Assembly: GCA_963921795.1 (NCBI GenBank)
Contig: OY997652.1
Location: forward strand, 64,216,529 to 64,280,528
From: Nannobrachium achirus
Taxonomy: Eukaryota > Chordata > Actinopteri > Myctophiformes > Myctophidae
Direction: 5' to 3'
DNA length: 64,000 nucleotides
This document shows positions 27,496 through 38,436 of the stretch, one piece after another. Positions within the stretch are counted from its first letter, which is position 1. Each line of letters begins with the position of its first letter. The position numbers and the translations under genes were made by a program. Under the pieces are notes generated by a model. It was not told where the DNA came from. It saw only the letters and a program-made list of their open reading frames with translations, and made no database searches.

Positions 27496-29086
27496 TTGTG
27501 GGCTCGCCTATAAGGCGAGCACACTTTAGATATTGTCATTATTTCTATACTAGGCAGGCAGTCAGTGCAAGTATCAAAAAACTTCGGTTCCTTTCTACTC
27601 CTACATACTTAGTGAGAAAATGAAAATAAAAACATCAATGTGTTCAGCTTACTGTGGCGACGTGTGCTATTACTTTTTACAGCAATCGGCCAAATGGTGG
27701 CGCTGTAGGAAGCCTTCGAAAGTGCGAACTTTGAACAGGTATAGCTCATGCTGTGTTTGAGGTAAAGCCATGAAACCTGTATACACGTATGCGTCTCCTC
27801 ATGCCGAACAACTTTTACGCTCTGACTTTTGACCTTTGACCTTTAGATCTCCCACAATTTGGAATTATATGAAAAACAGTAAAAATCTATCTCCTCCTGG
27901 GTTTTTTTCGTTACGTGCACGAAACTTTTTTCACATGAACTTTGGACCAATACGGTCAGATTGATCAACCAGATTTCTTTTAAAGTGAAATATAATTTTT
28001 TAATAATTCAATCAATATTGCGGTTTTATGCAAATTATTCTTCGGCCTCTAAATCATACATGCAAAGTTACACGTTCATGGCATTTGGCAAAGATGTAGA
28101 GGGTTAGTCAAAGTATTACTGAAACCAATTTTAGTCCAATCGGCCAAAGGGGGGCGCTATACGAAGCGTTTGAAAATTCAAACTTCAAACGGGCATAAGT
28201 CATGACTCGTTTCGTTTTAAGACATGCAACTTGCTTACACGCGTGCTTTGACTCGAGCGGAAGACATCTGTGTCTTTGTTAAGTAAGCTCCGCCCTTCGA
28301 TTTTCCGCCATTTTGAGCAGTTTGTAAAACGCGTAAACCCGCTTTTATTCTGGAATTTTCGCTCCACGTGCACAAAACTTTTTTTACGTGAACTTTGGAC
28401 CAATATCTAAAGATCTGTCAGATCGGATTTTTTTTTTAAATTGAAACATGCTTTTTTAATAATTCAATGAATATTGCAGTTTTATGCAAATTATTCTTCT
28501 GCCTCTAAATCATACATGCAAAGTAACATGTTCATGGCATTTGGCAAAGATGTAGAGTGTTAGTCCAAATATCACGAAATCCAATCTCACTCCAATTGGC
28601 CAAAGGGGGGCGCTATATCATTTTGAGCAGTTTGTGAAACGCTTAAACCCGTTAGGATTTTTTTAGCAATTTGCATGAAACATTCTACACACAATCTAAG
28701 GACCTTTATCTAATATGCCTATGAAGTGCACACACACACAAAAAGAAAAATAATAACAAATATAGCTGCAAGCAGCGATAAAGTGGCCAAAGCCAAAAAC
28801 ACCTCAAATCATGAACACAGCCTGCAATGTCCGTGAAATCTTGCAAGCACATTCCCAATAGGTCAAGGAACAGATACCACCCTTCTTACATTGGCCTGTT
28901 ATAATAGCGCCACCAGCGGGTCAACTTTTGGCACAACACATTTTTGGAACAAAATGGACCAATCTTTGACGTCAGTAACGTCAAAGAGAGCACTGCCTGC
29001 GATCTTGACATTTTGTACTTTTATAGCCATTGTTTTCTGGCTTGAAGCGAGCCCACAATTGTTTCGAAGGAACAATATTTTTCTAG
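27496..29086 (+). mobile_element. Array copy E17 (beta, 1,591 bp; twin of E5 and E33)
   Basis: It carries the complete rare-variant set described for E5 and has the same length to the base. Differences noticed from E5 include CTCCTCCTGGG where E5 has TTCTCCTGGG, and CGAACAACTTT where E5 has CGAACAAATTT. Upstream and downstream neighbours are unlike those of E5. Confidence 0.88.
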
Positions 29087-30662
29087 TTGTGGGCTCGCCT
29101 ATAAGGCGAGCACACTCTAGATATTGTCATTATTTATTTATCTATCAGGCAGTCATACAGTAGACGGGAACTTCGGTTCCTTTCTACTCCTACATACTTA
29201 GTGAGAAAATGAAAATAAAAACATCAATGTGTTCAGTTTACAGTGGCGAAGTGTGCTATTATTTTCTATAGCAATCGGCCAAATGGTGGCGCTGTAGGAA
29301 GCCTTCGAAAGTGCGAACTTTGAACAGGTATAGCTCATGCTGTGTTTGAGGTCCAGCCATGAAACCTGTATACACTTATGTGTCTCCTCATGCCGAACAA
29401 CTTTTACCCTCTAACTTTTGACCTCTGACCTTTAGGTCTCCCACAATTCGGAATAATATGAAAAACAGTAAAAATCTATCTCCTCCTGGGTTTTTTTCGT
29501 TACGCGCACAAAACTTTTTTCACATGAACTTTGGACCAATACGGTCAAACTAGTCTCGGCGGATTTCTTTTAAAGTGAAATATAATTTTTTAATAATTCA
29601 ATCAATATTGCGGTTTTATGCAAATTATTCTTCGGCCTCTAAATCATACATGCAAAGTTACACGTTCATGGCATTTGGCAAAGATGTGGAGGGTTAGTCA
29701 AAGTATCACTGAAACCAATTTTATTCCAATCGGCCAAAGGGGGGCGCTATACGAAGCGTCTGAAAATTCAAACTTCAAACAGGCATAAGTCATGACTCGT
29801 TTCGTTTGAAGACATGCAACTTGTTACACGCATGCTTTGACTCAAGCGGAAGACATCTGTGTCGTTGTTAAGTAAGCTCCGCCCTTCAATTTTCCGCCAT
29901 TTTGAGCAGTTTGTAAAACGCGTAAACCCGCTTTTATTCTGGAATTTTCGCGTCACGTGCACAAAACCTTTTTTACGTGAACTTTGGACCGATATCTAAA
30001 GATCTGTCAGATCGGATTTCTTTAACATTGAAACATGCTTTTTGAAATAATTCAAACAATATTGCATTTTTATGCAAATTATTCTTCTGCCTCTAAAACA
30101 TACATGCAAAGTCACATTTTCATGACAAAATAGTGTAGAGGGTTAGTTCAAATATCACTGAAACCAATCTTACCCCAAATGGGGGCGCTATATAATTTTG
30201 AGCAGTTTGTAAAACGCTTAAACCCGTTTTTATTCTAGGATTTTTTTTGCAATTTGCATGAAACATTCTACACACAATCTAAGGACCTTTATCTAACATG
30301 CCTATGAAGTGCACACAAAAAAATATAAAATAATAATAATAAATATAGCTGCAAGCAGCGATAAAGTGTCCAAAGCCAAAAACACCTCAAATCATGAACA
30401 CAGCCTGGGATGTGCGTGAAATCTTGCAAGCACATTCCCAATAGGTCAAGGAACAGATACCAACCTTCTCACATTGGCCTGTTATAGCGCCACCAGCGGG
30501 TCAACTTTTGCACACATTTTTGGAACAAAATGGACCAATCTTTGACGTCAGTAACGTCAAAGAGAGCACTGCCTGCGATCTTGACATTTTGTGCTTTTAT
30601 AGCCATTGTTTTCTGGCTTGAAGCGAGCCCACAATTGTTTCGAAGGAACAATATTTTTCTAG
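29087..30662 (+). mobile_element. Array copy E18 (alpha)
   Basis: The 5' hairpin is complete but followed by CACACTCTAG. The junction is a unique blend: CTATCAGGCAGTC, then CATACAGTAGACGGG. Module C has lost nine bases (AAATGGGGGCGC near 30,178). The head lacks three bases (GCACACATTTTT), which shortens the minus-strand frame by one codon. Confidence 0.86.
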
Positions 30663-32194
30663 TGACAATATCTAACTGTCATATCAAGTTCTCCTCAAAA
30701 CTTCGGTTCCTTTCTACTCCTACATACTTAGTGAGAAAATGAAAATAAAAACATCAATGTGTTCAGCTTACAGTGGCGAAGTGTGCTATTATTTTTTACA
30801 GCAATCGGCCAAATGGTGGCGCTGTAGGAAGCCTTCGAAAGTGCGATCTTTGAACAGGTATAGCTCATGCTGTGTTATACGTACAGCCATGAAACCTGTA
30901 TACACTTATGCGTCTCCTCATGCCGAACAACTTTTACCCTCTAACTTTTGACCTCTGACCTTTAGGTCTCCCACAATTTGGAATTATATGAAAAACAGTA
31001 AAAATCTATCTCCCCCTGGGATTTTTGCATAACGCGCACGAAACTTTTTTCACATGAACTTTGGACCAATACGGTCAAACTAGTCTCGGCGGATTTCTTT
31101 TAAAGTGAAATATAATTTTTTTAATAATTCAATCAATATTGCGGTTTTATGCAAATTATTCTTCGGCCTCTAAATCATACATGCAAAGTTACACGTTCAT
31201 GGCATTTGGCAAAGATGTGGAGGGTTAGTCAAAGTATCACTGAAACCAATTTTATTCCAATCGGCCAAAGGGGGGCGCTATACGAAGCGTTTGAAAATCC
31301 AAACTTCAAACGGGCATAAGTCATGACTCGTTTCGTTTGAAGACATGCAACTTGTTACACGCGTGCTTTGACTCAAGCGGAAGACATCTGTGTCATTGTT
31401 AAGTAAGCTCCGCCCTTTGATTTTCCGCCATTTTGAGCAGTTTGTAAAACGCGTAAACCCGCTATTATTCTGGAATTTTCGCGTCACGTGCACAAAACCT
31501 TTTTTACGTGAACTTTGGACCGATATCTAAAGATCTGTCAGATCGGATTTCTTTAACATTGAAACATGCTTTTTTAAATAATTCAAACAATATTGCATTT
31601 TTATGCAAATTATTCTTCTGCCTCTAAATCATACATGCAAAGTCACATTTTCATGACAAAATAATGTAGAGGGTTAGTTCAAATATCACTTACCCCAAAT
31701 GGCCAAAGGGGGGCGCTATATAATTTTGAGCAGTTTGTAAAACGCTTAAACCCGTTTTTATTCTAGGATTTTTTTTGCAATTTGCATGAAACATTCTACA
31801 CGCAATCTAAGGACCTTTATCTAACATGCCTATGAAGTGCACACAAAAAAAATATAAAATAATAATAATAAATATAGCTGCAAGCAGCGATAAAGTGTCC
31901 AAAGCCAAAAACACCTCAAATCATGAACACAGCCTGGGATGTGCATGAAATCTTGCAAGCACATTCCCAATAGGTCAAGGAACAGATACCAACCTTCTCA
32001 CATTGGCCTGTTAAAGCGCCACCAGCGGGTCAACTTTTGCACAACACATTTTTGGAACAAAATGGACCAATCTTTGACGTCAGTAACGTCAAAGAGAGCA
32101 CTGCCTGCGATCTTGACATTTTGTGCTTTTATAGCCATTGTTTTCTGGCTTGAAGCGAGCCCACAATTGTTTCGAAGGAACAATATTTTTCTAG
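30663..32194 (+). mobile_element. Array copy E19 (alpha, 14-bp deletion shared with E26)
   Basis: A 1,532-bp copy with the inverted-13 junction (TAACTGTC variant). Module C reads ATATCACTTACCCC, missing GAAACCAATCTTAC-like sequence (14 bp). The identical deletion recurs in E26, 10.9 kb away. TCTATCTCCCCCTGGG is private. Confidence 0.87.
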
Positions 32195-33732
32195 TGACAA
32201 TATCTAACCGTCATATCAAGTTCTCCTCAAAACTTCGGTTCCTTTCTACTCCTACATACTTAGACAGAAAATGAAAATAAAAACATCAATGTGTTCAGCT
32301 TACAGTAGCGAAGTGTGCTATTATTTTTTACAGCAATCGGCCAAATGGTGGCGCTGTAGGAAGCCTTCGAAAGTGCGAACTTTGAACAGATGGAGCTCAT
32401 GCTCTGTTATACGTACAGTCATGAAACCTGTATACACGTATGCGTCTCCTCATGCGGAACAACTTTTACGCTCTGACTTTTGACCTCTGACCTTTATATC
32501 CCCCAGAATTTTGAATTATATAAAAAACAGTAAAAATCTATCTCCTCCTGGGATTTTTGCATTACGCGCACAAAACTTTTTTCACATGAACTTTGGACCA
32601 ATACGGTCAAACTAGTCTCGGCGGATTTCTTTTAAAGTGAAATATATTTTTTTAATAATTCAATCAATATTGCGGTTTTATGCAAATTATTCTTCGGCCT
32701 CTAAATCATACATGCAAAGTTACACGTTCATGGCATTTGGCAAAGATGTGGAGGGTTAGTCAAAGTATCACTGAAACCAATTTTATTCCAATCGGCCAAA
32801 GGGGGGCGCTATACGAAGCGTTTGAAAATTCAAACTTCAAACGGGCATAAGTCATGACTCGTTTCGTTTGAAGACATGCAACTTGTTACACGCGTGCTTT
32901 GACTCAAGCGGAAGACATCTGTGTCGTTAATAAGTAAGCTCCGCCCTTCAATTTCCCGCCATTTTGAGCAGTTTGTAAAACGCGTAAACCTGCTTTTATT
33001 CTGGAATTTTCGCTCCACGTGCACAAAACTTTTTTTACGTGAACTTTGGACCGATATCTAAAGATCTGTCAGATCGGATTTCTTTAAAATTGAAACATGC
33101 TTTTTTAAATAAATTCAATGAATATTGCAGTTTTATGCAAATTATTCTTCTGCCTCTAAATCATACATGCAAAGTAACATGTTCATGGCATTTGGCAAAG
33201 ATGTAGAGTGTTAGTCCAAATATCACTAAAACCAATCTTACCCCAATTGGCCAAAGGGGGGCGCTATATAATTTTGAGCAGTTTGTGAAACGCTTAAACC
33301 CGTTAGGATTTCTTTTTGCAATTTGCATGAAACATTCTACACACAATCTAAGGACCTTTATCTAATATGCCTATGAAGTGCACACACACAAAAAAAATAA
33401 TAATAATGAATATAGCTGCAAGCAGCGATAAAGTGGCCAAAGCCAAAAACACCTCAAATCATGAACACAGCCTGGGATGTGCGTGAAATCTTACAAGCAC
33501 ATTCCCAATAGGTCAAGGAACAGATACCAACCTTCTCACATTGGCCTGTTATAGCGCCACCAGCGGGTCAACTTTTGCACAACACATTTTTGGAACAAAA
33601 TGGACCAATCTTTGACGTCAGTAACGTCAAAGAGAGCACTGCCTGCGATCTTGACATTTTGTACTTTTATAGCCATTGTTTTCTGGCTTGAAGCGAGCCC
33701 ACAATTGTTTCGAAGGAACAATATTTTTCTAG
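32195..33732 (+). mobile_element. Array copy E20 (beta tail, alpha-like head)
   Basis: The tail is beta, but the head starts GTGGCC, switches to alpha CCTGGGATG and CAACCTTCTC, then returns to beta GTACTTTT. This fits a short conversion tract at about 33,470-33,540. Module A shares CAGATGGAGC and TTTATATCCCC with E29. Confidence 0.84.
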
Positions 33733-35260
33733 TGACAATATCTAACCGTCATATCAAGTTCTCCTCAAAACTTCGGTTCCTTTCTACTCCTACATACTTA
33801 GTGAGAAAATGAAAATAAAAACATCAATGTGTTCAGCTTACTGTGGCGACGTGTGCTATTACTTTTTACAGCAATCGGCCAAATGGTGGCGCTGTAGGAA
33901 GCCTTCGAAAGTGCGAACTTTGAACAGGTATAGCTCATGCTCTTTTTTACGTACAGCCATGAAACCTGTATACACGTATGCGTCTCCTCATGCCGAACAA
34001 TTTTTACGCTCTGACTTTTGACCTCTGATCTTTAGATCCCTCAGGATTTGGAATTATATGAAAAACAGTAAAAATCTATCTCCTCCTGGGATCTTTGCGA
34101 TACGCGCATGAAACTTTTTTCACATGAACTTTGGACCAATACGGTCAAACTAGTCTCGGCGGATTTCTTTTAAAGTGAAATATATTTTATTAATAATTCA
34201 ATCAATGTTGCGGTTTTATGCAAATTATTCTTCGGCCTCTAAATCATACATGCAAAGTTACACGTTCATGGCATTTGGCAAAGATGTGGAGGGTTAGTCA
34301 AAGTATCACTGAAACCAATTTTATTCCAATCGGCCAAAGGGGGGCGCTATACGAAGCGTTTGAAAATTCAAACTTCAAACGGGCATAAGTCATGACTCGT
34401 TTCGTTTGAAGACATGCAACTTGTTACACGCGTGCTTTGACTCGAGCGGAAGACATCTGTGTCGTTGTTAAGTAAGCTCCGCCCCCCGATTTTCCGCCAT
34501 ATTGAGCAGTTTGTAAAACGCGTAAACCCGCTTTTATTCTGGAATTTTCACTCCACGTGCACAAAACTTTTTTTACGTGAACTTTGGACCGATATCTAAA
34601 GATCTGTCAGATCGGATTTCTTTAAAATTGAAACATGCTTTTTAAAATAAATTCGATGAATATTGCAGTTTTATGCAAATTATTCTTCTGCCTCTAAATC
34701 ATACATGCAAAGTAACATGTTCATGGCATTTGGCAAAGATGTAGAGTGTTAGTCCAAATATCACTAAAACCAATCTTACCCCAATTGGCCAAAGGGGGGC
34801 GCTATATCATTTTGAGCAGTTTGTGAAACGCTTAAACCCGTTAGGATTTATTTTTGCAATTTGCATGAAACATTCTACACACAATCTAAGGACCTTTATC
34901 TAAAGTGCACACACAAAAAAAATAATAATAATAATGAATATAGCTGCAAGCAGCGATAAAGTGTCCAAAGCCAAAAACACCTCAAATCATGAACACAGCC
35001 TGGGATGTGCGTGAAATCTTGCAAGCACATTCCCAATAGGTCAAGGAACAGATACCAACCTTCTCACATTGGCCTGTTATAGCGCCACCAGCGGGTCAAC
35101 TTTTGCACAACACATTTTTGGAACAAAATGGACCAATCTTTGACGTCAGCAACGTCAAAAAGAGCACTGCCTGCGATCTTGACATTTTGTGCTTTTATAG
35201 CCATTGTTTTCTGGCTTGAAGCGAGCCCACAATTGTTTCGAAGGAACAATATTTTTCTAG
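33733..35260 (+). mobile_element. Array copy E21 (E4-like tail, alpha head)
   Basis: Modules A to C carry the E4-subfamily variants, including the broken DR1 (TGATCT). Ten bases are deleted at TATCTAAAGTGCAC near 34,902, which accounts for its 1,528 bp. From the (AAT)n tract onwards the sequence is alpha. The CRE keeps TGACGTCA, but the palindrome spacer reads CAGCA and the right arm continues AAAAG. Confidence 0.84.
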
Positions 35261-36847
35261 TTGTGGGCTCGCCAGTACCTGGCGAGCACACTTTAGATAT
35301 TGTCATTATTTATTTATTTATTTATCTAGTAAGTAGACGGGATTTTCGGTTCCTTTCTACTCCTACATACTTAGTGAGAAAATGAAAATAAAAACATCAA
35401 TGTGTTCAGCTTACAGTGGCGACGTGTGCTATTACTTTATACAGCAATCGGCCAAATGGTGGCGCTGTAGGAAGCCTTCGAAAGTGCGATCTATGAACAG
35501 GTATAGCTCATGCTGTGTTATACATACAGCCATGAAACCTGTATACACTTATGCGTCTCCTCATGCCGAACAACTTTTACCCTCTAACTTTTGACCTCTG
35601 ACCTTTAGGTCTCCCACAATTCGGAATTATATGAAAAACAGTAAAAATCTATCTCCTCCTGGGATTTTCGCGTCAAGTGCACAAAACTTTTTTCACATGA
35701 ACTTTGAACCTATATCTACACAGGCTATGTGGTGAGAAGTTTGTACGTTAAATAATGATTTTTTAATAATTCAATATATATTGCGGTTTTATGCAAATTA
35801 TTCTTCGGCCTCTAAATCATACATGCAAAGTTACACGTTCATGGCATTTGGCAAAGATGTGGAGGGTTAGTCAAAGTATCACTGAAACCAATTTTATTCC
35901 AATCGGCCAAAGGGGGGCGCTATACGAAGCGTCTGAAAATTCAAACTTCAAACGGGCATAAGTCATGACTCGTTTCGTTTGAAGACATGCAACTTGTTAC
36001 ACGCGTGCTTTGACTCAAGCGGAAGACATCTGTGTCGTTGTTAAGTAAGCTCCGCCCTTCGATTTTCCGCCTTTTTGAGCAGTTTGTAAAACGCGTAAAC
36101 CCGCTTTTATTCTGGAATTTTCGCGTCACGTGCACAAAACTTTTTTTACGTGAACTTTGGACCGATATCTAAAGATCTGTCAGATTGGATTTCTTTAACA
36201 TTGAAACATGCTTTTTTAAATAATTCAAACAATATTGCATTTTTATGCAAATTATTCTTCTGCCTCTAAAACATACATGCAAAGTCAGATTTTCATGACA
36301 AAATAGTGTAGAGGGTTAGTTCAAATATCACTGAAACCAATCTTACCCCAAATGGCCAAAGGGGGGCGCTATATAATTTTGAGCAGTTTGTAAAACGCTT
36401 AAACCCGTTTTTATTCTAGGATTTTTTTTGCAATTTGCATGAAACATTCTACACGCAATCTAAGGACCTTTATCTAACATGCCTATGAAGTGCACACAAA
36501 AAAATTATAAAATAATAATAATAAATATAGCTGCAAGCAGCGATAAAGTGGCCAAAGCCAAAAACACCTCAAATCATGAACACAGCCTGCAATGTGCGTG
36601 AAATCTTGCAAGCACATTCCCAATAGGTCAAGGAACAGATACCACCCTTCTTACATTGGCCTGTTATAGCGCCACCAGTGGGTCAACTTTTGCACAACAC
36701 ATTTTTGGAACAAAATGGACCAATCTTTGACGTCAGTAACGTCAAAGAGAGCACTGCCTGCGATCTTGACATTTTGTACTTTTATAGCCATTGTTTTCCG
36801 GCTTAAAGCGAGCCCACAATTGTTTCGAAGGAACAATATTTTTCTAG
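35261..36847 (+). mobile_element. Array copy E22 (alpha tail, beta head, replaced patch)
   Basis: The 5' hairpin has the AGTACCT loop and a CTAGTAAG junction. At about 35,706-35,775 the usual GGACCAATACGGTC region is replaced by GAACCTATATCTACACAGGC and following bases. The same replacement occurs in E35 and nowhere else in the window. The tail is alpha and the head beta (CCTGCAATG). Confidence 0.85.
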
Positions 36848-36890
36848 TTGTGGGCTCGCCTATAAGGCGAGCACACTTTAGATATTGTCA
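36848..36890 (+). other. 5' terminus of E23: terminal repeat and hairpin
   Basis: TTGTGGGCTCGC (36,848-36,859) directly follows CTAG of E22. GCTCGCC (36,854-36,860) pairs with GGCGAGC (36,866-36,872) around TATAA; GTG and CAC extend the stem past a mismatch. TTAGATATTGTCA follows at 36,878-36,890, the 13 bases found inverted in other junctions. Confidence 0.8.
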
Positions 36891-37181
36891 TTATTTCTAT
36901 ACTAGGCAGGCAGTCAGTGCAAGTATCAAAAAACTTCGGTTCCTTTCTACTCCTACATACTTAGTGAGAAAATGAAAATAAAAACATCAATGTGTTCAGC
37001 TTACTGTGGCGACGTGTGCTATTACTTTTTACAGCAATCGGCCAAATGGTGGCGCTGTAGGAAGCCTTCGAATGTGCGAACTTTGAACAGGTATAGCTCA
37101 TGCTGTGTTTGAGTTACAGCCATGAAACCTGTATACACGTATGCGTCTCCTCATGCCGAACAACTTTTACCCTCTAACTTT

Positions 37182-37194
37182 TGACCTCTGACCT
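37182..37194 (-). promoter_or_regulatory. Perfect DR1 nuclear-receptor motif in module A
   Basis: TGACCT, one base, TGACCT; on the minus strand this is AGGTCA-G-AGGTCA. It matches the DR1 consensus bound by RXR heterodimers and HNF4-like receptors. It recurs in most copies and is broken in E4 and E21. There is no evidence that it functions here. Confidence 0.45.
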
Positions 37195-37380
37195 TTAGGT
37201 CTCCCACAATTCGGAATTATATGAAAAACAGTAAAAATCTATCTCCTCCTGGTTTTTTTTCGATATGCGCACACAACTTTTTTCACATGAACTTTGGACC
37301 AATACGGTCAAACTAATCTCGGCGGATTTCTTTTAAAGTGAAATATAATTTTTTAATAATTCTATCAATATTGCGGTTTT

Positions 37381-37388
37381 ATGCAAAT
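37381..37388 (+). promoter_or_regulatory. Octamer motif ATGCAAAT (first)
   Basis: An exact POU-factor octamer in an AT-rich stretch at the end of module A. A second lies at 37,835-37,842 and an inverted one (ATTTGCAT) at 38,022-38,029. All three recur in most copies; E10, E25 and E26 have lost the first. Confidence 0.4.
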
Positions 37389-37494
37389 TATTCTTCTGCC
37401 TCTAAATCATACATGCAAAGTTACACGTTCATGGCATTTGGCAAAGATGTGGAGGGTTAGTCAAAGTATCACTGAAACCAATTTTATTCCAATC

Positions 37495-37943
37495 GGCCAA
37501 AGGGGGGCGCTATACGAAGCGTCTGAAAATTCAAACTTCAAACGGGCATAAGTCATGACTCGTTTCGTTTGAAGACATGCAACTTGTTACACGCGTGCTT
37601 TGACTCAAGCGGAAGACATCTGTGTCGTTGTTAAGTAAGCTCCGCCCTTCAATTTTCCGCCATTTTGAGCAGTTTGTAAAACGCGTAAACCCGCTTTTAT
37701 TCTGGAATTTTCGCGTCACGTGCACAAAACTTTTTTTACGTGAACTTTGGACCGATATCTAAAGATCTGTCAGATCGGATTTCTTTAACATTGAAACATG
37801 CTTTTTTAAATAATTCAAACAATATTGCATTTTTATGCAAATTATTCTTCTGCCTCTAAAACATACATGCAAAGTCACATTTTCATGACAAAATAGTGTA
37901 GAGGGTTAGTTCAAATATCACTGAAACCAATCTTACCCCAAAT
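37495..37943 (+). repeat. Module B of the reference copy
   Basis: This 449-bp module starts GGCCAAAGGGGGGCGCTATACG. It contains TCCGCCC, GATTTTCCGCCAT and an E-box context that separates the classes: GTCACGTGCAC in alpha, CTCCACGTGCAC in beta. It ends with the second octamer and the run-in to module C. Confidence 0.75.
37717..37722. promoter_or_regulatory. E-box CACGTG in module B
   Basis: A palindromic CACGTG present in both element classes despite different flanks. It is a consensus match only. Confidence 0.35.
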
Positions 37944-38082
37944 GGCCAAAGGGGGCGCTATATAATTTTGAGCAGTTTGTAAAACGCTTAAACCCGTTTT
38001 TATTCTAGGATTTTTTTTGCAATTTGCATGAAACATTCTACACGCAATCTAAGGACCTTTATCTAACATGCCTATGAAGTGC
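37944..38082 (+). repeat. Truncated module C of the reference copy
   Basis: It starts GGCCAAAGGGGGCGC and repeats the opening of B (TTTTGAGCAGTTTGTAAAACG, then TTAAACCCGTTTTTATTC). It breaks off after about 140 bp into CTATGAAGTGCACAC. It carries the inverted octamer ATTTGCAT. Confidence 0.7.
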
Positions 38083-38114
38083 ACACAAAAAAATTATAAA
38101 ATAATAATAATAAA
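38083..38114 (+). repeat. A-rich and (AAT)n tract between module C and the head
   Basis: A variable simple-sequence tract present in every complete copy. In alpha copies it is AAAATTATAAAATAATAATA-like; in beta copies it is (CA)n, A-run, (AAT)n, GAA. It is the most length-variable internal segment, and class-specific. Confidence 0.85.
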
Positions 38115-38313
38115 TATAGCTGCAAGCAGCGATAAAGTGGCCAAAGCCAAAAACACCTCAAATCATGAACACAGCCTGGGATGTGCGTGAAATCTTGCAA
38201 GCACATTCCCAATAGGTCAAGGAACAGATACCAACCTTCTCACATTGGCCTGTTATAGCGCCACCAGCGGGTCAACTTTTGCACAACACATTTTTGGAAC
38301 AAAATGGACCAAT

Positions 38314-38336
38314 CTTTGACGTCAGTAACGTCAAAG
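38314..38336. promoter_or_regulatory. CRE (TGACGTCA) inside a 9-bp-arm palindrome
   Basis: Arms CTTTGACGT (38,314-38,322) and ACGTCAAAG (38,328-38,336) flank the spacer CAGTA. The left arm plus spacer gives the full ATF/CREB consensus TGACGTCA at 38,317-38,324. Most copies have it; E9 and E34 carry point changes in it. Confidence 0.5.
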
Positions 38337-38396
38337 AGAGCACTGCCTGCGATCTTGACATTTTGTGCTTTTATAGCCATTGTTTTCTGGCTTGAA

Positions 38397-38436
38397 GCGA
38401 GCCCACAATTGTTTCGAAGGAACAATATTTTTCTAG
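38397..38436 (+). other. 3' terminus of E23
   Basis: GCGAGCCCACAA (38,397-38,408) is the exact reverse complement of the 5' terminal TTGTGGGCTCGC but lies 28 bases inside the end. ATTGTT and AACAAT (38,408-38,426) form a 6-bp hairpin with a 7-base loop. Then come six intervening bases and CTAG (38,433-38,436), followed by T. This matches the asymmetric terminal repeat plus 3' hairpin described for Helentron-type elements. Confidence 0.7.

Larger units (their letters stand above)
37040..37494 (+). repeat. Module A of the reference copy
   Basis: This 455-bp module starts GGCCAAATGGTGGCGCTG. It aligns by eye with module B through GAAGC...TTTGAA, TAAGTCATG-like and TTCTGGAATTTT-like blocks, with many substitutions. 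It is the most diverged of the three modules. Confidence 0.7.
36848..38436 (+). mobile_element. Array copy E23 (alpha), reference copy for sub-features
   Basis: A complete 1,589-bp copy with an intact 5' hairpin, all three modules, intact regulatory-like motifs and an intact 3' end. Sub-feature coordinates are given for it below. Private changes are few: GCCTTCGAATGTG in module A, and a run of five rather than six G in module C. Confidence 0.88.
38115..38436 (+). repeat. Head and 3' part of the reference copy
   Basis: It opens with TATAGCTGCAAGCAGCGAT, a GCTGC/GCAGC mini-hairpin. It then has GGCC...TATAGCGCCACC near 38,247, the core of modules A-C in inverted orientation. The CRE palindrome and the 3' terminus follow. 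Confidence 0.75.

Noticed and set aside
37531-37725. Recurrent open frames of 60-91 codons (one plus-strand and one minus-strand frame over the CRE region, one in module A, one minus-strand in module B) in most copies
   Set aside because: They recur because the copies are near-identical. Stops and indels arise freely (TGA in E2 and E15; TAG in E7, E16 and E31), opposite-strand frames overlap, and none shows domain, signal or membrane features. No sign of coding constraint.
38115-38160. GCTGC/GCAGC mini-hairpin at TATAGCTGCAAGCAGCGAT as an element terminus or tRNA-derived SINE head
   Set aside because: Class linkage runs straight across this point, so it is internal. No tRNA fold or A/B box pair could be found around it.
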